A DNA stretch of 64,000 bases from an uncultured Paracoccaceae bacterium. Its GTDB lineage: Bacteria; Pseudomonadota; Alphaproteobacteria; Rhodobacterales; Rhodobacteraceae. This document shows positions 33,423-43,660 of the stretch, one piece after another. Numbering within the stretch: the stretch's first letter is position 1; every line of letters begins with the position of its first letter. Under the pieces are notes generated by a model. The model was not told where the DNA came from. It saw only the letters and a list, made by a program, of their open reading frames with translations, and did not search any database. Position numbers and translations under genes: made by a program. Location of the stretch: contig CANMMF010000013.1 of NCBI GenBank assembly GCA_947498985.1, positions 1-64,000 on the forward strand, read 5' to 3'.

Positions 33423-33845
33423 TCAGGCGGGGGCGCCGTCGACGTAATCCTCGACCCGCGCGCGCATTGCGTCCGGCCATGGGCGCGGGCGGATCACGCC
33501 GGATTGCGAGAAGACAAGCGTGACCAGCATTTCGCCGCGTTTTTCGCCGTCGCTCGAGGCGACAAGCGACAGATCGAGGCTCGACTGGCCCAGCCGCCTG
33601 ACCGACAGCCGCCAGACAAGGTGATCGCCAAGCCGCGAGGCGGCGGGAAACTCCATCTCTGCCTTGACCATCAGCACCGCCGCGTTTTCGCGCCCGTGCA
33701 TCTGCGCATATGACAGGTCGATCGCCTCGTCGAACCACAACTCAACCACCGTCTCCGCCATTTCGGCGTAGCGTGAAAAGTGGACTATCCCGGTCGCATC
33801 GCAGTGCTGGCTAAGCACCTGCAAATGCGTTTTGTACGTCGTCAT
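33423..33845 (-). CDS. 4-hydroxybenzoyl-CoA-thioesterase-family (hotdog) acyl-CoA thioesterase
   Basis: The 140-residue hotdog-fold protein carries the signature QHCDATGIVHFSRY with the catalytic Asp16, as in 4-hydroxybenzoyl-CoA thioesterase and YbgC. The rest follows the single-hotdog pattern and the length is normal. It would hydrolyse an acyl- or aryl-CoA thioester. It is convergent with the entericidin-like gene and stands alone, so context does not narrow the substrate. Confidence 0.88.
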   Translation of the reverse strand: MTTYKTHLQVLSQHCDATGIVHFSRYAEMAETVVELWFDEAIDLSYAQMHGRENAAVLMVKAEMEFPAASRLGDHLVWRLSVRRLGQSSLDLSLVASSDGEKRGEMLVTLVFSQSGVIRPRPWPDAMRARVEDYVDGAPA

Positions 33846-33993
33846 TGTTTACAGATCTTATCGTCGTCTGGTTGGCATCTCGTTCCCGACGACAATAGTT
33901 AATGCAGGAAGAGCCGCGAGCAAACATTTTTTGCCCGCGGTCCCTACGTTCGGTTCAGCGCCGATGCTGCGCGACGACAAGAGACTGAAAAGA

Positions 33994-34269
33994 CTACATC
34001 ATTCCCTTGCAGCGACGCGGCGAATCCGGCTTGCCCAGATGGTGCGGATTGAGCACGAGGATCCAGCGCGGCGGATAGCCCGGCGCCTGTGTGCGCCGGT
34101 AGGTGCAGCCATCGGGGGTGGTCATGTAACTGCCGCTCTGCGGGGCCCGGATGCCCTGGCTGCCGATGAAGGGCTGGGCCTGCGCCAGCGAAAGGCCGGG
34201 ATCGGTCTGCGGGTTGGTCAATGTGCCAATGCCAAGGGCGGCCAATGTCGCGAAAGTGGTCAAAGCCAT
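33994..34269 (-). CDS. Conserved hypothetical small secreted protein
   Basis: A 91-residue product. The start at 34269 has a GGAG site ten bases upstream; an earlier in-frame ATG lacks one. It begins with a hydrophobic segment that may be a signal peptide, then an SYMTTPDGCTYRRTQAPGY segment and a C-terminal WILVLNPHHLGKP. I recall this pattern as a conserved small protein of Rhodobacteraceae without known function. A Cys near residue 57 and one near the end could pair. Nothing in the neighbourhood explains it. Confidence 0.6.
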   Translation of the reverse strand: MALTTFATLAALGIGTLTNPQTDPGLSLAQAQPFIGSQGIRAPQSGSYMTTPDGCTYRRTQAPGYPPRWILVLNPHHLGKPDSPRRCKGMM

Positions 34270-34416
34270 GGTCGGGTATCTCCAATAACCGTGTCGGACT
34301 GTCGGCGCGCCGCGCGGGCACACCGCTCCGACGCAACCTGACGCGGCACTTCACAGAGCGAAGGACGCGCTTTGGGCGAAACCGTGACTTACCGTTTGGA
34401 TTTTCGTAAAAGCCGG

Positions 34417-34460
34417 GCAATCACCGTGCAATCACCGGGCAATCACCGTGCAATCACGAT
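34417..34460. repeat. Four tandem 11-bp repeats at the 3' end of the kinase gene
   Basis: GCAATCACCGT/G is repeated four times (34417, 34428, 34439, 34450), the last copy slightly changed. On the minus strand the first unit encodes the final Val-Ile-Ala-Arg of the histidine kinase and the others run past its stop codon. The repeat looks like slippage duplication of the gene end. Confidence 0.85.
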
Positions 34461-35747
34461 ATCGGCCTGCAGGCCGCCAAGCCTGTCGCTTGTGCCCAGC
34501 CGCAGCAGTCCGCCATGGGCACGCGCGATATCGGCGGCAATCGCCAGACCCAGTCCCACACCCGAGCCCTTGTCCTGATTGCGCGCCGGGTCCAGCCGCA
34601 CAAACGGGCGCAGCGCGCGCTCGCGCTCGCTGTCCGGAATGCCGGGCCCGTCATCCTCGACCCGAATGCGCAGCGCTTTGCCGGTCAGCTGAACCGAGAC
34701 CTGACATCGCGTGCCGTACCGCACCGCATTGCCCACCAGATTGTCGAGCGCGCGCCGGATCGCCGCCGGACGCAGCGCGATCTTCCCCGCATCGCCGTCG
34801 TGATCGGGCTCGAGCATGGTCACATCCATGCCCGCGCGCTGCGCATCAGCCACAAGCGTGCCGATCAGCGCCACAGGGTCCACCGGCTCGGCGGGATCCG
34901 CCTCCGCATCGTCGCGGGCGAAGTCGAGAAACGCGTCGACCAGACGCTGCATGTCCTCGACATCCCGCTCCAGCGGTTCCCGGTCTTCCTCGTCCAGCAG
35001 CGACAGCCCCAGACGCATGCGCGTGATCGGCGTGCGCAGATCGTGGCTCACACCCGACAGCATCATGGTGCGCTGTTCGATCTGCCGCTCGATGCGCGCC
35101 CGCATATCGAGAAACGCATGCCCCGCCGCCCGCACCTCCGTCGCGCCGGAGGGCGTGTAGCTTTCCGTGCGGCCCCGCCCGAACGCCTCTGCGGCCTCAG
35201 CCAGCCTTGTGATCGGACGCAGCTGGTTGCGCAGATACAAGAACGCGATGATCGTCATCAGAGCGCCGAAAAATACCATGTTCACAAGCAGCTGGTGCGG
35301 GTTGGAGGCAGACACACGGCCACGATCCAGCGTCACCAGAAGCAGCTCGTCCGACGGTGTGGCATAGATCAGCACCACGCTGTCATCTGGCAGCACCAGG
35401 TGGTCGAGCTCTTCGACGCGGGCCTTGAGCGTGCGCATCACCACGATGCCGGTGAAATCGAACCAGCGGCGTGCGTCCGCAGCGGGCCACTCATCAGGCG
35501 CCACCGGGGTCAGCCTGATATTGAGCGCATCGGCCAGCATCCCGCGCCGGTCCGGCTCCGCGCGCAGCACGAGGTTCACGGACCGCGCGGCCTCTCGGCT
35601 CAGCTGCCGCGTCACCCCTTCGAAATGGCGCTGGATGAACACCACCGAGACCACAAGCTGCAGCGTGACCACCGGCAGCACGAGGATCAGCGCGGCGCGC
35701 CCGTAAAGGCTGCGTGGCATATACCGTTTGAGCCAGTTAAACATCAT
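34443..35747 (-). CDS. EnvZ-like sensor histidine kinase (orphan)
   Basis: A 434-residue inner-membrane kinase. Membrane helices are at about 18-38 and 155-172, flanking a periplasmic sensor of about 115 residues. A HAMP linker follows (173-225), then the H-box SGVSHDLRTP with His235. The N and G boxes are seen as LVGNAVRYG, EDDGPGIP and GSGVGLGLAIA. The dimerisation/H-box region resembles EnvZ. No response regulator gene is next to it; the divergent neighbour is a hydrolase. Its stop codon is embedded in a tandem 11-bp repeat. Confidence 0.92.
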   Translation of the reverse strand: MMFNWLKRYMPRSLYGRAALILVLPVVTLQLVVSVVFIQRHFEGVTRQLSREAARSVNLVLRAEPDRRGMLADALNIRLTPVAPDEWPAADARRWFDFTGIVVMRTLKARVEELDHLVLPDDSVVLIYATPSDELLLVTLDRGRVSASNPHQLLVNMVFFGALMTIIAFLYLRNQLRPITRLAEAAEAFGRGRTESYTPSGATEVRAAGHAFLDMRARIERQIEQRTMMLSGVSHDLRTPITRMRLGLSLLDEEDREPLERDVEDMQRLVDAFLDFARDDAEADPAEPVDPVALIGTLVADAQRAGMDVTMLEPDHDGDAGKIALRPAAIRRALDNLVGNAVRYGTRCQVSVQLTGKALRIRVEDDGPGIPDSERERALRPFVRLDPARNQDKGSGVGLGLAIAADIARAHGGLLRLGTSDRLGGLQADIVIAR

Positions 35748-35801
35748 GGCGCAAACCTATCGCGGCGCGCCGATGCGCACCATTGCCAATCGAGGGGCCA
35801 G

Positions 35802-36716
35802 ATGACCGACCCGCAACCCGAGTTCCGCCCCCTGCCCGGCCAAGCCGAAGAGCTGACGCAAGGTCTGCGCCGCATCCTTGCACCGAACCCGTCGCCGATG
35901 ACCTTCCGCGGCACCAACACCTATCTGCTGGGCACCCGCGATCTGGCGGTGATCGATCCCGGCCCCGAGGATCAGGCCCATCTCGCGGCCATCGCGGATG
36001 CCTGCCAGAGCGGCCAGCATATCAGCCATATTCTGGTGACCCATGCGCATCTGGATCACAGCCCGGCGGCGCGCGCCCTGTCCCGGACGACCGGGGCGCC
36101 GGTCTACGGGTTCGGACCGCCAGAGGCCGGGCGCAGCGCCATCATGCAGGTGCTGGCCGCGGAAGGCCGAGTGGGCGGCGGCGAAGGCGTCGATGGCGAC
36201 TTCTTGCCCGACAGGCTCCTGGCGGATGGCGACACCGTCTCCGGCTCGGACTGGACGGTCACCGCGCTGCACACGCCCGGGCACATGGCCAATCACCTGA
36301 GCTTTGCCTGGCAAGGCGCGCTCTTTTCCGGAGACCTGGTGATGGGCTGGGCAAGCTCTCTCGTCTCGCCCCCCGATGGCGATCTGGGCGCGTTCATGAC
36401 CTCGCTGCGCCGCCTCGCGCAGACCGACTGGCGGGTGTTCTTCCCCGGCCACGGCGCGCCGGTCGTTGATCCCGCCGCACGGCTCCAGGCGCTTTTGGCT
36501 CACAGGCAGGCGCGCGAGGCCGCGATCCTTGCGGCCCTGCAGGACGGACCCGCGGACGCGGCGACCCTGGCGCGGCGCATCTACCACGACACACCGGCCG
36601 CCCTGCTGCCCGCCGCCGCCCGCAATGTCCTCGCGCATCTCATTGATCTGTCGGAGAAATCATTTGCGGCGCCGGACGGCCCCCTGACCTCCACCACCCG
36701 GTTCACGCGGCGCTGA
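35802..36716 (+). CDS. Metallo-beta-lactamase-fold hydrolase (LACTB2-like)
   Basis: The 304-residue protein has the metal motif THAHLDH (His81, His83, Asp85, His86), a downstream PGH (HTPGHMANH), SGDLVMGW with the bridging Asp, and a final HGAP. A winged-helix-like C-terminal tail (about 240-300) is typical of the LACTB2 branch, whose members include endoribonucleases and thioesterase-like hydrolases. The start at 35802 is the first ATG giving the usual N-terminus. It is divergent from the kinase gene. The substrate is unknown. Confidence 0.87.
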   Translation: MTDPQPEFRPLPGQAEELTQGLRRILAPNPSPMTFRGTNTYLLGTRDLAVIDPGPEDQAHLAAIADACQSGQHISHILVTHAHLDHSPAARALSRTTGAPVYGFGPPEAGRSAIMQVLAAEGRVGGGEGVDGDFLPDRLLADGDTVSGSDWTVTALHTPGHMANHLSFAWQGALFSGDLVMGWASSLVSPPDGDLGAFMTSLRRLAQTDWRVFFPGHGAPVVDPAARLQALLAHRQAREAAILAALQDGPADAATLARRIYHDTPAALLPAAARNVLAHLIDLSEKSFAAPDGPLTSTTRFTRR

Positions 36717-36798
36717 CGCCACAGCTGCGATTTGGCGCAATTTTCCTGCAAATCCCTCTGGACGCGCCGAATCCCGGTTGCTATATCGCCCGAGGTGT

Positions 36799-36873
36799 TC
36801 CGGCGTAGCTCAGCGGTAGAGCAGTTGACTGTTAATCAATTGGTCGTAGGTTCGATCCCTACCGCCGGAGCCA
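36799..36873 (+). tRNA. tRNA-Asn (anticodon GTT)
   Basis: A complete cloverleaf: acceptor TCCGGCG pairs with CGCCGGA, the anticodon loop is CTGTTAA with anticodon GTT, the T-arm carries GGTTCGATCC, the discriminator is G, and CCA is encoded. A weak GC stem (TGCCC/GGGCA, 36893-36905) with following T-rich bases may end the transcript. Confidence 0.96.
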
Positions 36874-37389
36874 ATCAAGCCCTTGGGGATGTTGCCCTGA
36901 GGGCATTTGTGTTTCTGGACAATGCATGACCCGCGTTCTGCAGCCACAATTCGAGGCGACGGGCGTAACCGGGAGGCGAAAAATCTGGCTGGTATGGGAA
37001 CATGTCTCCAGGAGCCATTTGTCCGGAATTGTCAGCAGGTGACGATTTGCGGGCGTGACGAGTCCGCGTGTCGCCCTTTCGTCACCCGGTAATTCGCAAA
37101 GCGACGTATCATCCGGAGCGCCCGACTATTGGCCTGTGATGTCCGGCGCAATTCCGGATCCTCTGGATATAAACGACGCGCGGAGCGCGCTGCCACGAAT
37201 TACACAGGGGTTTGTTTTTGCAGGGCGGGAATAGCTGCAACGCGGGATGGGCCCATTCGGCCGCAACTCTTCATTCTGCGCGCAAATCTTGACGCCACGT
37301 CAAAGCAAGACGCGTCAACGCATCCTCTTTCGAAACACGACACGCCATGTTAGCGCGGTTCTCAGACGCATTCGTTTTTGGAAAGATAC
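36874..37389. other. Intergenic region between tRNA-Asn and the RTX gene
   Basis: About 515 bases with lower GC than the flanks. A weak terminator for the tRNA lies at 36893-36910. Short open frames here lack ribosome sites and domain signals. I see no integrase remnant and no copy of the tRNA 3' end, though the position after a tRNA and the change in base composition fit an old insertion. Confidence 0.5.
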
Positions 37390-40185
37390 ATGTGGATCAA
37401 AGGCTTCGATTCTCTGGTTTATTCGACCCGTTTCAGTACGGCCGAGAATGGGCTGTTTGCGTTTGACCGCGAATCCGGGACCCATCAGGTCGTCACGCCG
37501 CCCGATGGAGGGAGATTTGGTCCCTATGGTGACGCGTTTGAAGCGTTCGGTCGGATCGTCGTCCCGGGCCGTGTAACCGATGCGACCGGCGCATCCCAAT
37601 ATGGCACCGAGCTCTGGGCCCTCGATGGCACTGGCGGTGTCGTGCTGCTCTCGGATATCAGACAGGGTCCGGAATCGTCCTTTCCCCAGGTATTCACACG
37701 GGTCGAATTCGACGAATTGCCGGGAGTTTTCTTGATCGAAGGCCGTTTCGACAGCACCGTTTATGAAGTCATTGACGTGCGCAAGGACGGCTCAGCGTTG
37801 CCGTTCTCCGATTACCTCTCAGGCATCGACGAGGTCCGCCAGTTGCGTTCAGCTGTCAGTTATGAAGGACAGACCGTCTTTCTCGCTTCAATCGACGGCG
37901 GCCCCGTCGTGCCGTGGCAGTACGATCTGGAGGCACACAGCTTCGATTTCCTGACCCAATTCTCCGAAACCGTGACCTCTTTCAGCTTTATGAGGCTGAT
38001 GGCAATCGAGGACCGGCTGTTCGCGACCATCCAGACAGGCGCGTATGGCCGCGAACTGTGGGAATTGAACGACCGCGATGAATGGGAACTGATCTCTGAC
38101 GTGTCGCCCGGCTTCCGCTCGTCGTCACCAATCTACGACTTCACCTTTAATGACGCGCATTACTTTACCGCTGTCGAGGACGTATACGGACGGGAACTAT
38201 ACCGTCTCGACGACACAGAAGGTCTTGTGCGCGTCAGCGATATCGCAGAGGGTCCGCGTAACTCGATTTTTGGTCGAAACAGTCATGTATTTGGTGACTA
38301 CGTCTATTTTTCGTCTGAATCCGAGCTTCCCGGTTTACTGCTTCATCGGATGAATGCCGAAGAAGACATAGAACTCGTTGCGGATTCAATTTATTACCCC
38401 AGGCATTTTGCGGAACTCGGCGGAACCCTGTTTTTCACGGGAAACGAGTCGCTTGAGAACGGTGATCTCACCAAGTCGTTGTACCAGATTGATCACCAGC
38501 ACGTCTTGTCCGAGGTGCCCCTGCCCGTCCAAGGGTATGTCCCGACCTTCGAGCTTCTGAACGGGACGATCTATGTCCCGATTGTCGAGGATCAGGGAGG
38601 GTTTTCGGTCTGGGCAATGACAGGCGCGCAAGACTGGCACCTGCTTCGACGGGCTGAAGACGTATCCGGCGTGATCCCCCGTACGGCTTTTACACAGCCC
38701 CTCGATGCCGATGCGCTGCGGGACGTGTACCTTGGCGATGACCTTGATGAGGTTATTCTCGCCCCCGACACGGGCAGCCTCGTCTATGCGCGCGGTGGCG
38801 ATGACGTCATTCACGGGGGGGCGCTCGAGGATTACCTGCGCGCCGGGGACGGGGCGGACCTCATCGATGCCGGAGCCGGCAACGATACGCTCTTTGGCGA
38901 TGCGGGCAACGATCGACTGCTGGGCGGCGCAGGCGCCGACGCGATCGACGGCGGTGAAGGCATCGACCGTGCGCAATATTCCGACGCCACCGCGGGGATC
39001 CTCGCCGATCTCGGGGCGGCTGGTCAGAACACCGGCATTGCGGCGGGCGACAGCTATGTCTCCATCGAAGATCTCTACGGGTCGCGCTTTGCCGACACGC
39101 TGCGCGGTGATGCTGCGGCCAATGCCGTTTGGGGCGATGCGGGTGACGACGCACTGCATGGTCTGGGCGGCGATGACTGGCTCTCCGGTATGACCGGCGC
39201 GGATATGCTCTTTGGGCAGAGCGGCGACGACACTCTGATCGGCGGTGCCGATGACGATATTCTGCTGGGCGGCGCGGGGGCGGATGTCCTGCAAGGCGGC
39301 GCCGGGCACGACCGCGCGCAATACTTCGATGCCGATACCAGGGTTCTGGTCGATCTGCTCCACAACGGCCTTAATTTAGGCATCGCGGCGGGCGACAGCT
39401 ATGTGTCAGTGGAGCATCTCTACGGGTCTGTGTTCGCAGATGTCCTGCGCGGCGATGCGGAGGCCAATGCGATTTGGGGTGACAGTGGCGACGACCGGCT
39501 TTTCGGACGCGGTGGCGACGACGTGCTCTACGGCATGTTCGGGCAGGACGTGCTCTTTGGCCAGAGCGGCGATGACACGCTGATTGGCGGCGCGCAGGAC
39601 GATGTTCTGCTGGGTGGTGCCGGTGCCGACGCGATGAGAGGCGGCGCGGGCATGGACCGCGCGGACTATGGCGACGCCAGTGCCGGCGTCTTTGCCGACC
39701 TGCTGCTCGAGACGCGCAATACCGGCATCGCGGCGGGCGACAGCTATGTCTCCATCGAGGAGCTCTCGGGATCGGATTTCGCGGACACGCTGATCGGCGA
39801 TACGGGCGACAATGTGCTGTGGGGGCAAAACGGAGATGACAGGCTTTATGGCCGGACTGGCGACGACACGCTGATCGGCATGAGCGGTGAGGATGTCCTC
39901 TTTGGCCAGAGGGGTGATGATGCGCTGACCGGCGGCGACGGTGCGGATATCTTCGTGTTCCAGAACCGGTTTGGCGCGGACGTGATTACCGATTTCGAGG
40001 TCGCGCTGGCCGGTGAGCGGATCGATCTCGGCGCGGTCACGACCCTCTCCGATTTCGCGGATCTGAGCGCGGATCACCTCAGCCAGTCGGGAACCGACGT
40101 TGTGATCGATGACGGTCAGGGCAATACGATCACGCTTCTTGCCGTGACCGTCGCGGATCTCACCGCGGATCATTTCCTGTTCTGA
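37390..40185 (+). CDS. ELWxxDGT-repeat and RTX calcium-binding repeat protein, type I secretion substrate
   Basis: A 931-residue protein. The N-terminal 430 residues hold degenerate ELWxxDGT-type repeats ([28 protein letters not shown], each followed by a SDIxxGP-like strand), a likely beta-propeller. From about residue 475 there are many GGxGxDxLxGG nonapeptides, arranged in three modules of 115 residues. The C-terminus ends in a serralysin-type signal with [10 protein letters not shown] and a final DHFLF, and there is no N-terminal signal, so secretion by a type I system is expected. The start at 37390 has GGAAAG five bases upstream. The N-terminal half is clearly richer in A and T than its neighbours. 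No type I secretion genes are nearby. Confidence 0.87.
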   Translation: MWIKGFDSLVYSTRFSTAENGLFAFDRESGTHQVVTPPDGGRFGPYGDAFEAFGRIVVPGRVTDATGASQYGTELWALDGTGGVVLLSDIRQGPESSFPQVFTRVEFDELPGVFLIEGRFDSTVYEVIDVRKDGSALPFSDYLSGIDEVRQLRSAVSYEGQTVFLASIDGGPVVPWQYDLEAHSFDFLTQFSETVTSFSFMRLMAIEDRLFATIQTGAYGRELWELNDRDEWELISDVSPGFRSSSPIYDFTFNDAHYFTAVEDVYGRELYRLDDTEGLVRVSDIAEGPRNSIFGRNSHVFGDYVYFSSESELPGLLLHRMNAEEDIELVADSIYYPRHFAELGGTLFFTGNESLENGDLTKSLYQIDHQHVLSEVPLPVQGYVPTFELLNGTIYVPIVEDQGGFSVWAMTGAQDWHLLRRAEDVSGVIPRTAFTQPLDADALRDVYLGDDLDEVILAPDTGSLVYARGGDDVIHGGALEDYLRAGDGADLIDAGAGNDTLFGDAGNDRLLGGAGADAIDGGEGIDRAQYSDATAGILADLGAAGQNTGIAAGDSYVSIEDLYGSRFADTLRGDAAANAVWGDAGDDALHGLGGDDWLSGMTGADMLFGQSGDDTLIGGADDDILLGGAGADVLQGGAGHDRAQYFDADTRVLVDLLHNGLNLGIAAGDSYVSVEHLYGSVFADVLRGDAEANAIWGDSGDDRLFGRGGDDVLYGMFGQDVLFGQSGDDTLIGGAQDDVLLGGAGADAMRGGAGMDRADYGDASAGVFADLLLETRNTGIAAGDSYVSIEELSGSDFADTLIGDTGDNVLWGQNGDDRLYGRTGDDTLIGMSGEDVLFGQRGDDALTGGDGADIFVFQNRFGADVITDFEVALAGERIDLGAVTTLSDFADLSADHLSQSGTDVVIDDGQGNTITLLAVTVADLTADHFLF
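38968..40002 (+). repeat. 345-bp modules in the RTX gene
   Basis: Modules start at 38968, 39313 and 39658, exactly 345 bases (115 codons) apart. Each opens with RA(Q/D)Y and contains [10 protein letters not shown] followed by RTX nonapeptides. The third runs into the C-terminal signal. The modules have diverged in both DNA and protein. Confidence 0.85.
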
Positions 40186-40303
40186 CGCGGGAGTTTGTGC
40201 CGCGTTCAGACCGGGTTCGCGCCGCCCCGTCAGGTCCGGATCTCATGCAGCACCCCGGTCCGGCCGGACAAAGGCGCACACCCGGACGTCATCGCCGCAA
40301 GAC

Positions 40304-40335
40304 GCCCCCCCGCAACCACCCGATTGCGGGGGGGC
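40304..40335. terminator. Strong hairpin between convergent RTX gene and coxM
   Basis: GCCCCCCCGCAA and TTGCGGGGGGGC form a perfect 12-bp stem with an 8-base loop between the two converging stop codons. It lacks a T-run but should block transcription or protect RNA ends from both sides. Confidence 0.55.
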
Positions 40336-40356
40336 CTCGTCACAAACGCCGCAACC

Positions 40357-41145
40357 TCAGCGCGCCGCGGCCACCGCGCGACGGGTCAGCACCCCGACCA
40401 GATGTCCGCGATAGGCGCCCGAGCCGTGCAGATCCGAGATCATGCCGTCGCCGGACACCGTCATGTCCCTGACCGCGTCGCCCGAGAAGTTCGACGACAG
40501 GGCGGCTTCGGCCTCCGACCAGCGATAGACCCCCTCTTCGGAGGCGCCGGTCACCGCGACGCGCACACCATCGGCATATTTCGCGACAAACACGCCGACC
40601 AGCGCAAAGCGCGAGGCGGGCTGCTCGAACTTGATATAGGCCGCCTTCTCGGGCACCGGGAAACGCACTTCGGTGATAATCTCGCCCTCCTCAAGCGCCG
40701 TGGTGAACATGCCCTCGAAATAGTCGTCGGCCGCGATCTCGCGTGCGTTGGTCAGGATTGTGGCGCCTGACGCCAGGGCTGCCGCCGGATAACAGGCCGA
40801 AGGGTCGTTATTGGCCAGCGACCCGCCGATCGTGCCGCGATTGCGCACCGCCGGATCGCCGATATGCGCGGCCAGCTCCGCCAGCGCCGGATAGTCGCCC
40901 GCACCCGAGGCCACCGCCGCATGGGTTGTGCCGCCGCCAATGGCCAGCTGGCCGTCATCGGTCTTGCAAACCCCCTTGATCTCGTCGATGCCACTGAGGC
41001 TGACCAGCACCGACGGCATCGCCAATCGTTGCTTCAGCGTCGGGATCAGCGTCTGCCCGCCCCCCAGCGCCTGCGCCTCGTCCTGTTCCAAGGCCGAGAC
41101 CGCCTCGGCCACGCTGCCCGGTCTCACCATATCGAATGCATACAT
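40357..41145 (-). CDS. coxM: Aerobic carbon-monoxide-dehydrogenase-type FAD-binding medium subunit
   Basis: The 262-residue flavoprotein subunit has the FAD motifs ALGGGQTL (AxxGGGxT type) and [13 protein letters not shown] (TIGG), as in CoxM/xanthine dehydrogenase medium chains. It passes electrons from the iron-sulphur subunit to the respiratory chain. The start at 41145 gives MYAFDMVRP, the usual N-terminus. It is the last gene of the coxG-S-L-M operon and is separated from coxL by a repeat hairpin. Confidence 0.92.
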   Translation of the reverse strand: MYAFDMVRPGSVAEAVSALEQDEAQALGGGQTLIPTLKQRLAMPSVLVSLSGIDEIKGVCKTDDGQLAIGGGTTHAAVASGAGDYPALAELAAHIGDPAVRNRGTIGGSLANNDPSACYPAAALASGATILTNAREIAADDYFEGMFTTALEEGEIITEVRFPVPEKAAYIKFEQPASRFALVGVFVAKYADGVRVAVTGASEEGVYRWSEAEAALSSNFSGDAVRDMTVSGDGMISDLHGSGAYRGHLVGVLTRRAVAAAR

Positions 41146-41184
41146 TGTCTTGTCCTCCGTCGGCCCGGGGAAACCCTTCCCGGT

Positions 41185-41240
41185 TTCTTTGGGCCTCAAA
41201 TATTCCCGGGGAGCGCGAGGGGCTGGCCCCTCGCTCCCGC
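41185..41240. repeat. Dispersed GC-rich hairpin repeat, copy C
   Basis: The hairpin arms are GGGAGCGCGAGGGG and CCCCTCGCTCCC around CTGG, with a TTTCTTTGGGCCTCAAATATTCCC leader, at the coxL-coxM junction. It shares the GGGG-CTGG-CCCC core with the other copies but its arms differ. Confidence 0.55.
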
Positions 41241-41250
41241 CCTCTCCAAC

Positions 41251-43611
41251 TCAGCCGTTCATCGCCGCCCAGACGCGCGCCGGTGTCGCGGGCATGTCGA
41301 TATGGGTCACGTCATGCCCACCCGACTGCAACGCATCCACCACCGCGTTGATCACCGCAGGCGGAGAGCCGATGGCCCCCGCCTCGCCGCAGCCCTTCAC
41401 CCCCAGCGGATTATGCGTGCAGGGCGTCTGGCAGGAATGATCCACCGCGTAGAACGGCAGGTCATCGGCCCGCGGCATGGCGTAATCCATGTAGCTGGCG
41501 CTCAGAAGCTGGCCGTTCTCGTCATAGGCGCAGTTCTCCAGCAGGGCCTGTCCGATGCCCTGGGCGATCCCGCCATGCACCTGACCGTCGACAATCATCG
41601 GGTTGACGATATTGCCGAAATCATCCGCTGCCGAAAAGCGCGCGATGCTGACCTTGCCGGTGTCGGGATCGACCTCCACCTCGCAGGCATAGGCGCCCGC
41701 GGGATAGGTGAAGTTGGCCGGATCGTAAAACGCGGTCTCCTCCAGCCCCGGCTCGATATCCTCCAGCGGGTAGTTATGCGGCACGTAGGCCGCCAGCGTC
41801 ACGTCGCCCCAGGCCACCGACTTGTCGGTGCCCGCAACGGTGAACTGGCCGTCCTTCAGTTCGATATCCGCATCCGAAGCCTCCAGCAGGTGACCGGCGA
41901 TCTTCTTGGCCTTGTTGATGATCTTCTCGGTCGCTCGCACCATGGCCGAGCCGCAGACCGCCAGAGACCGCGACCCGTAAGTGCCCATTCCAAAAGGGAT
42001 CTTGGAGCTGTCGCCATGCACGATGTCGATCATGTCCTCGTCGATGCCGAGCATCTCGGCCACCACCTGCGGAAAGGCCGTCTCGTGCCCCTGCCCGTGA
42101 CTGTGCGCGCCCACCATGACCGAGATCGACCCGGTGGCGTTCACCCGCACGGTGGCCGCGTCATAGAGCCCCGCGCGCGCGCCCAGCTGACCCACGAGGT
42201 TGCTGGGCGCGATGCCGCAGGCCTCGATATAGCAGTTCACGCCCAGCCCGCGCAGCTTGCCGTTCTTCTCGCTCTCGGCGCGGCGCGCGGCAAAGCCGGC
42301 AAGATCGGCAATCTCCTCGAGCTTGTCCATCGTGGCGGGGTAATTGCCGGTGTCGTATTCCACCGCCACCGGCGTGGCATAGGGAAACTCGGTGATGAAA
42401 TTCTGCCGCCGGAGCGCCACCGGATCGACGCCCCGCTCGCGCGCGGCCTTGTCGATCACCCGTTCCAGCTGGAAGGTCGCCTCCGGGCGCCCGGCCCCGC
42501 GATAGGCATCGACGGGCACGGTGTTGGTAAAGACCGCCTTCACATTCACCTGAATGGCGGGCGTCTTGTAGTTCCCGGCCATCAGCGTGCCATGCAGCCA
42601 GGTCGGCACCGAGGACGAAAACGTGCTCAGATAGGCGCCCATATTGGCATGGGTATCGGTGCGCAGCCCGATGAAATTATTGTCGGCATCCAGCGCCAGT
42701 TCGATCCTCGTCACATGGTCGCGGCCATGCGCGTCGGACATGAACGCCTCGGACCGGCTGGAGGTCCACTTGACCGGCCGGTTGCAGGCCTTCGCGGCGA
42801 AGGTGCAGAACGCCTCTTCGGCATAGTGAAAGATCTTGGTGCCGAAGCCGCCGCCCACATCGGGCGCGACCACCCTGAGCTTGTGCTCGGGGATGCCCAG
42901 CACGAAGGCGCCCATCAGCAGCCGGATCACATGCGGGTTCTGGCTGGTGGTGTAGAGCGTGCTCTCGTCGCTGTGACGGGCATAATCCCCCACCGCCACC
43001 CGCGGCTCCATCGGGTTGGCCACCAGCCGCTGGTTCACCAGTTCCAGCGTCGTCACATGTGCCGCGCCGGAAAACGCGGCGTCGATATCCGCCTGGTCGG
43101 AGCCGAACTGCCAGTCGTAACACAGGTTGTCCGACAGGTCGTCATGCACCTTGGTGGCCCCGTCCTGCAGCGCGGCTTTCATGTCCACCACCGCGGGCAA
43201 TTCGGCGATGTCGACCACAATCGCCTCGGCGGCGTTGCGCGCCTCTTCAAGACTGTCGGCCACCACCGCGGCAATCGGGTCGCCCACATGGCGCACCTTG
43301 CCTTGCGCCAGCACCGGATGCGCGGGCTCCTTCATCGGCTCGCCATGTTTGTCGGTCACCTGCCAGCCGCAGGGCAAGCCACCCACACCGTCGAAATCGG
43401 CGCCGGTAAAGATGCGCTCCACCCCCGGCATGCCCGCGGCCGCGGCGGTGTCGATGCTGTTGATCGTGCCATGCGCCATGTCGGAGCGCAGAAAGTAGAC
43501 ATAGGCCTGCCCATGCACGTTGATGTCGTCGGTATACTGACCCGCTCCGGTCAGAAAGCGCACGTCCTCGCGCCGCTTCGGGCTGGCCCCGATGCCATGA
43601 TCCTTCGGCAT
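41251..43611 (-). CDS. coxL: Molybdenum-containing hydroxylase large subunit, form II CoxL
   Basis: A 786-residue molybdopterin-cytosine-dinucleotide enzyme subunit. The active-site loop reads AYRGAGR (369-375), the form II signature, rather than AYxCSFR of true CO dehydrogenase (form I). The C-terminal GCGEAGAIG supplies the catalytic glutamate. Form II enzymes are poorly defined; some have weak CO activity and others probably oxidise aldehydes, purines or heterocycles. The start at 43611 gives the [18 protein letters not shown] opening typical of the family. Partners flank it on the same strand. No coxD, coxE or coxF accessory genes are in the window. Confidence 0.93.
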   Translation of the reverse strand: MPKDHGIGASPKRREDVRFLTGAGQYTDDINVHGQAYVYFLRSDMAHGTINSIDTAAAAGMPGVERIFTGADFDGVGGLPCGWQVTDKHGEPMKEPAHPVLAQGKVRHVGDPIAAVVADSLEEARNAAEAIVVDIAELPAVVDMKAALQDGATKVHDDLSDNLCYDWQFGSDQADIDAAFSGAAHVTTLELVNQRLVANPMEPRVAVGDYARHSDESTLYTTSQNPHVIRLLMGAFVLGIPEHKLRVVAPDVGGGFGTKIFHYAEEAFCTFAAKACNRPVKWTSSRSEAFMSDAHGRDHVTRIELALDADNNFIGLRTDTHANMGAYLSTFSSSVPTWLHGTLMAGNYKTPAIQVNVKAVFTNTVPVDAYRGAGRPEATFQLERVIDKAARERGVDPVALRRQNFITEFPYATPVAVEYDTGNYPATMDKLEEIADLAGFAARRAESEKNGKLRGLGVNCYIEACGIAPSNLVGQLGARAGLYDAATVRVNATGSISVMVGAHSHGQGHETAFPQVVAEMLGIDEDMIDIVHGDSSKIPFGMGTYGSRSLAVCGSAMVRATEKIINKAKKIAGHLLEASDADIELKDGQFTVAGTDKSVAWGDVTLAAYVPHNYPLEDIEPGLEETAFYDPANFTYPAGAYACEVEVDPDTGKVSIARFSAADDFGNIVNPMIVDGQVHGGIAQGIGQALLENCAYDENGQLLSASYMDYAMPRADDLPFYAVDHSCQTPCTHNPLGVKGCGEAGAIGSPPAVINAVVDALQSGGHDVTHIDMPATPARVWAAMNG

Positions 43612-43660
43612 ATTCTTCCTCCCTCTTTGCCGGAACCGCCGCTCCCGAACCCCGCCCCTG

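Noticed and set aside
34515-35801. N-terminal extension of the metallo-hydrolase frame across the histidine kinase gene
   Set aside because: The kinase is clearly real on the other strand; homology in this frame starts only at 35802.
37129-37353. Short frame after the tRNA
   Set aside because: No ribosome site, no domain and a Cys/Arg-rich composition; not supported as a gene.
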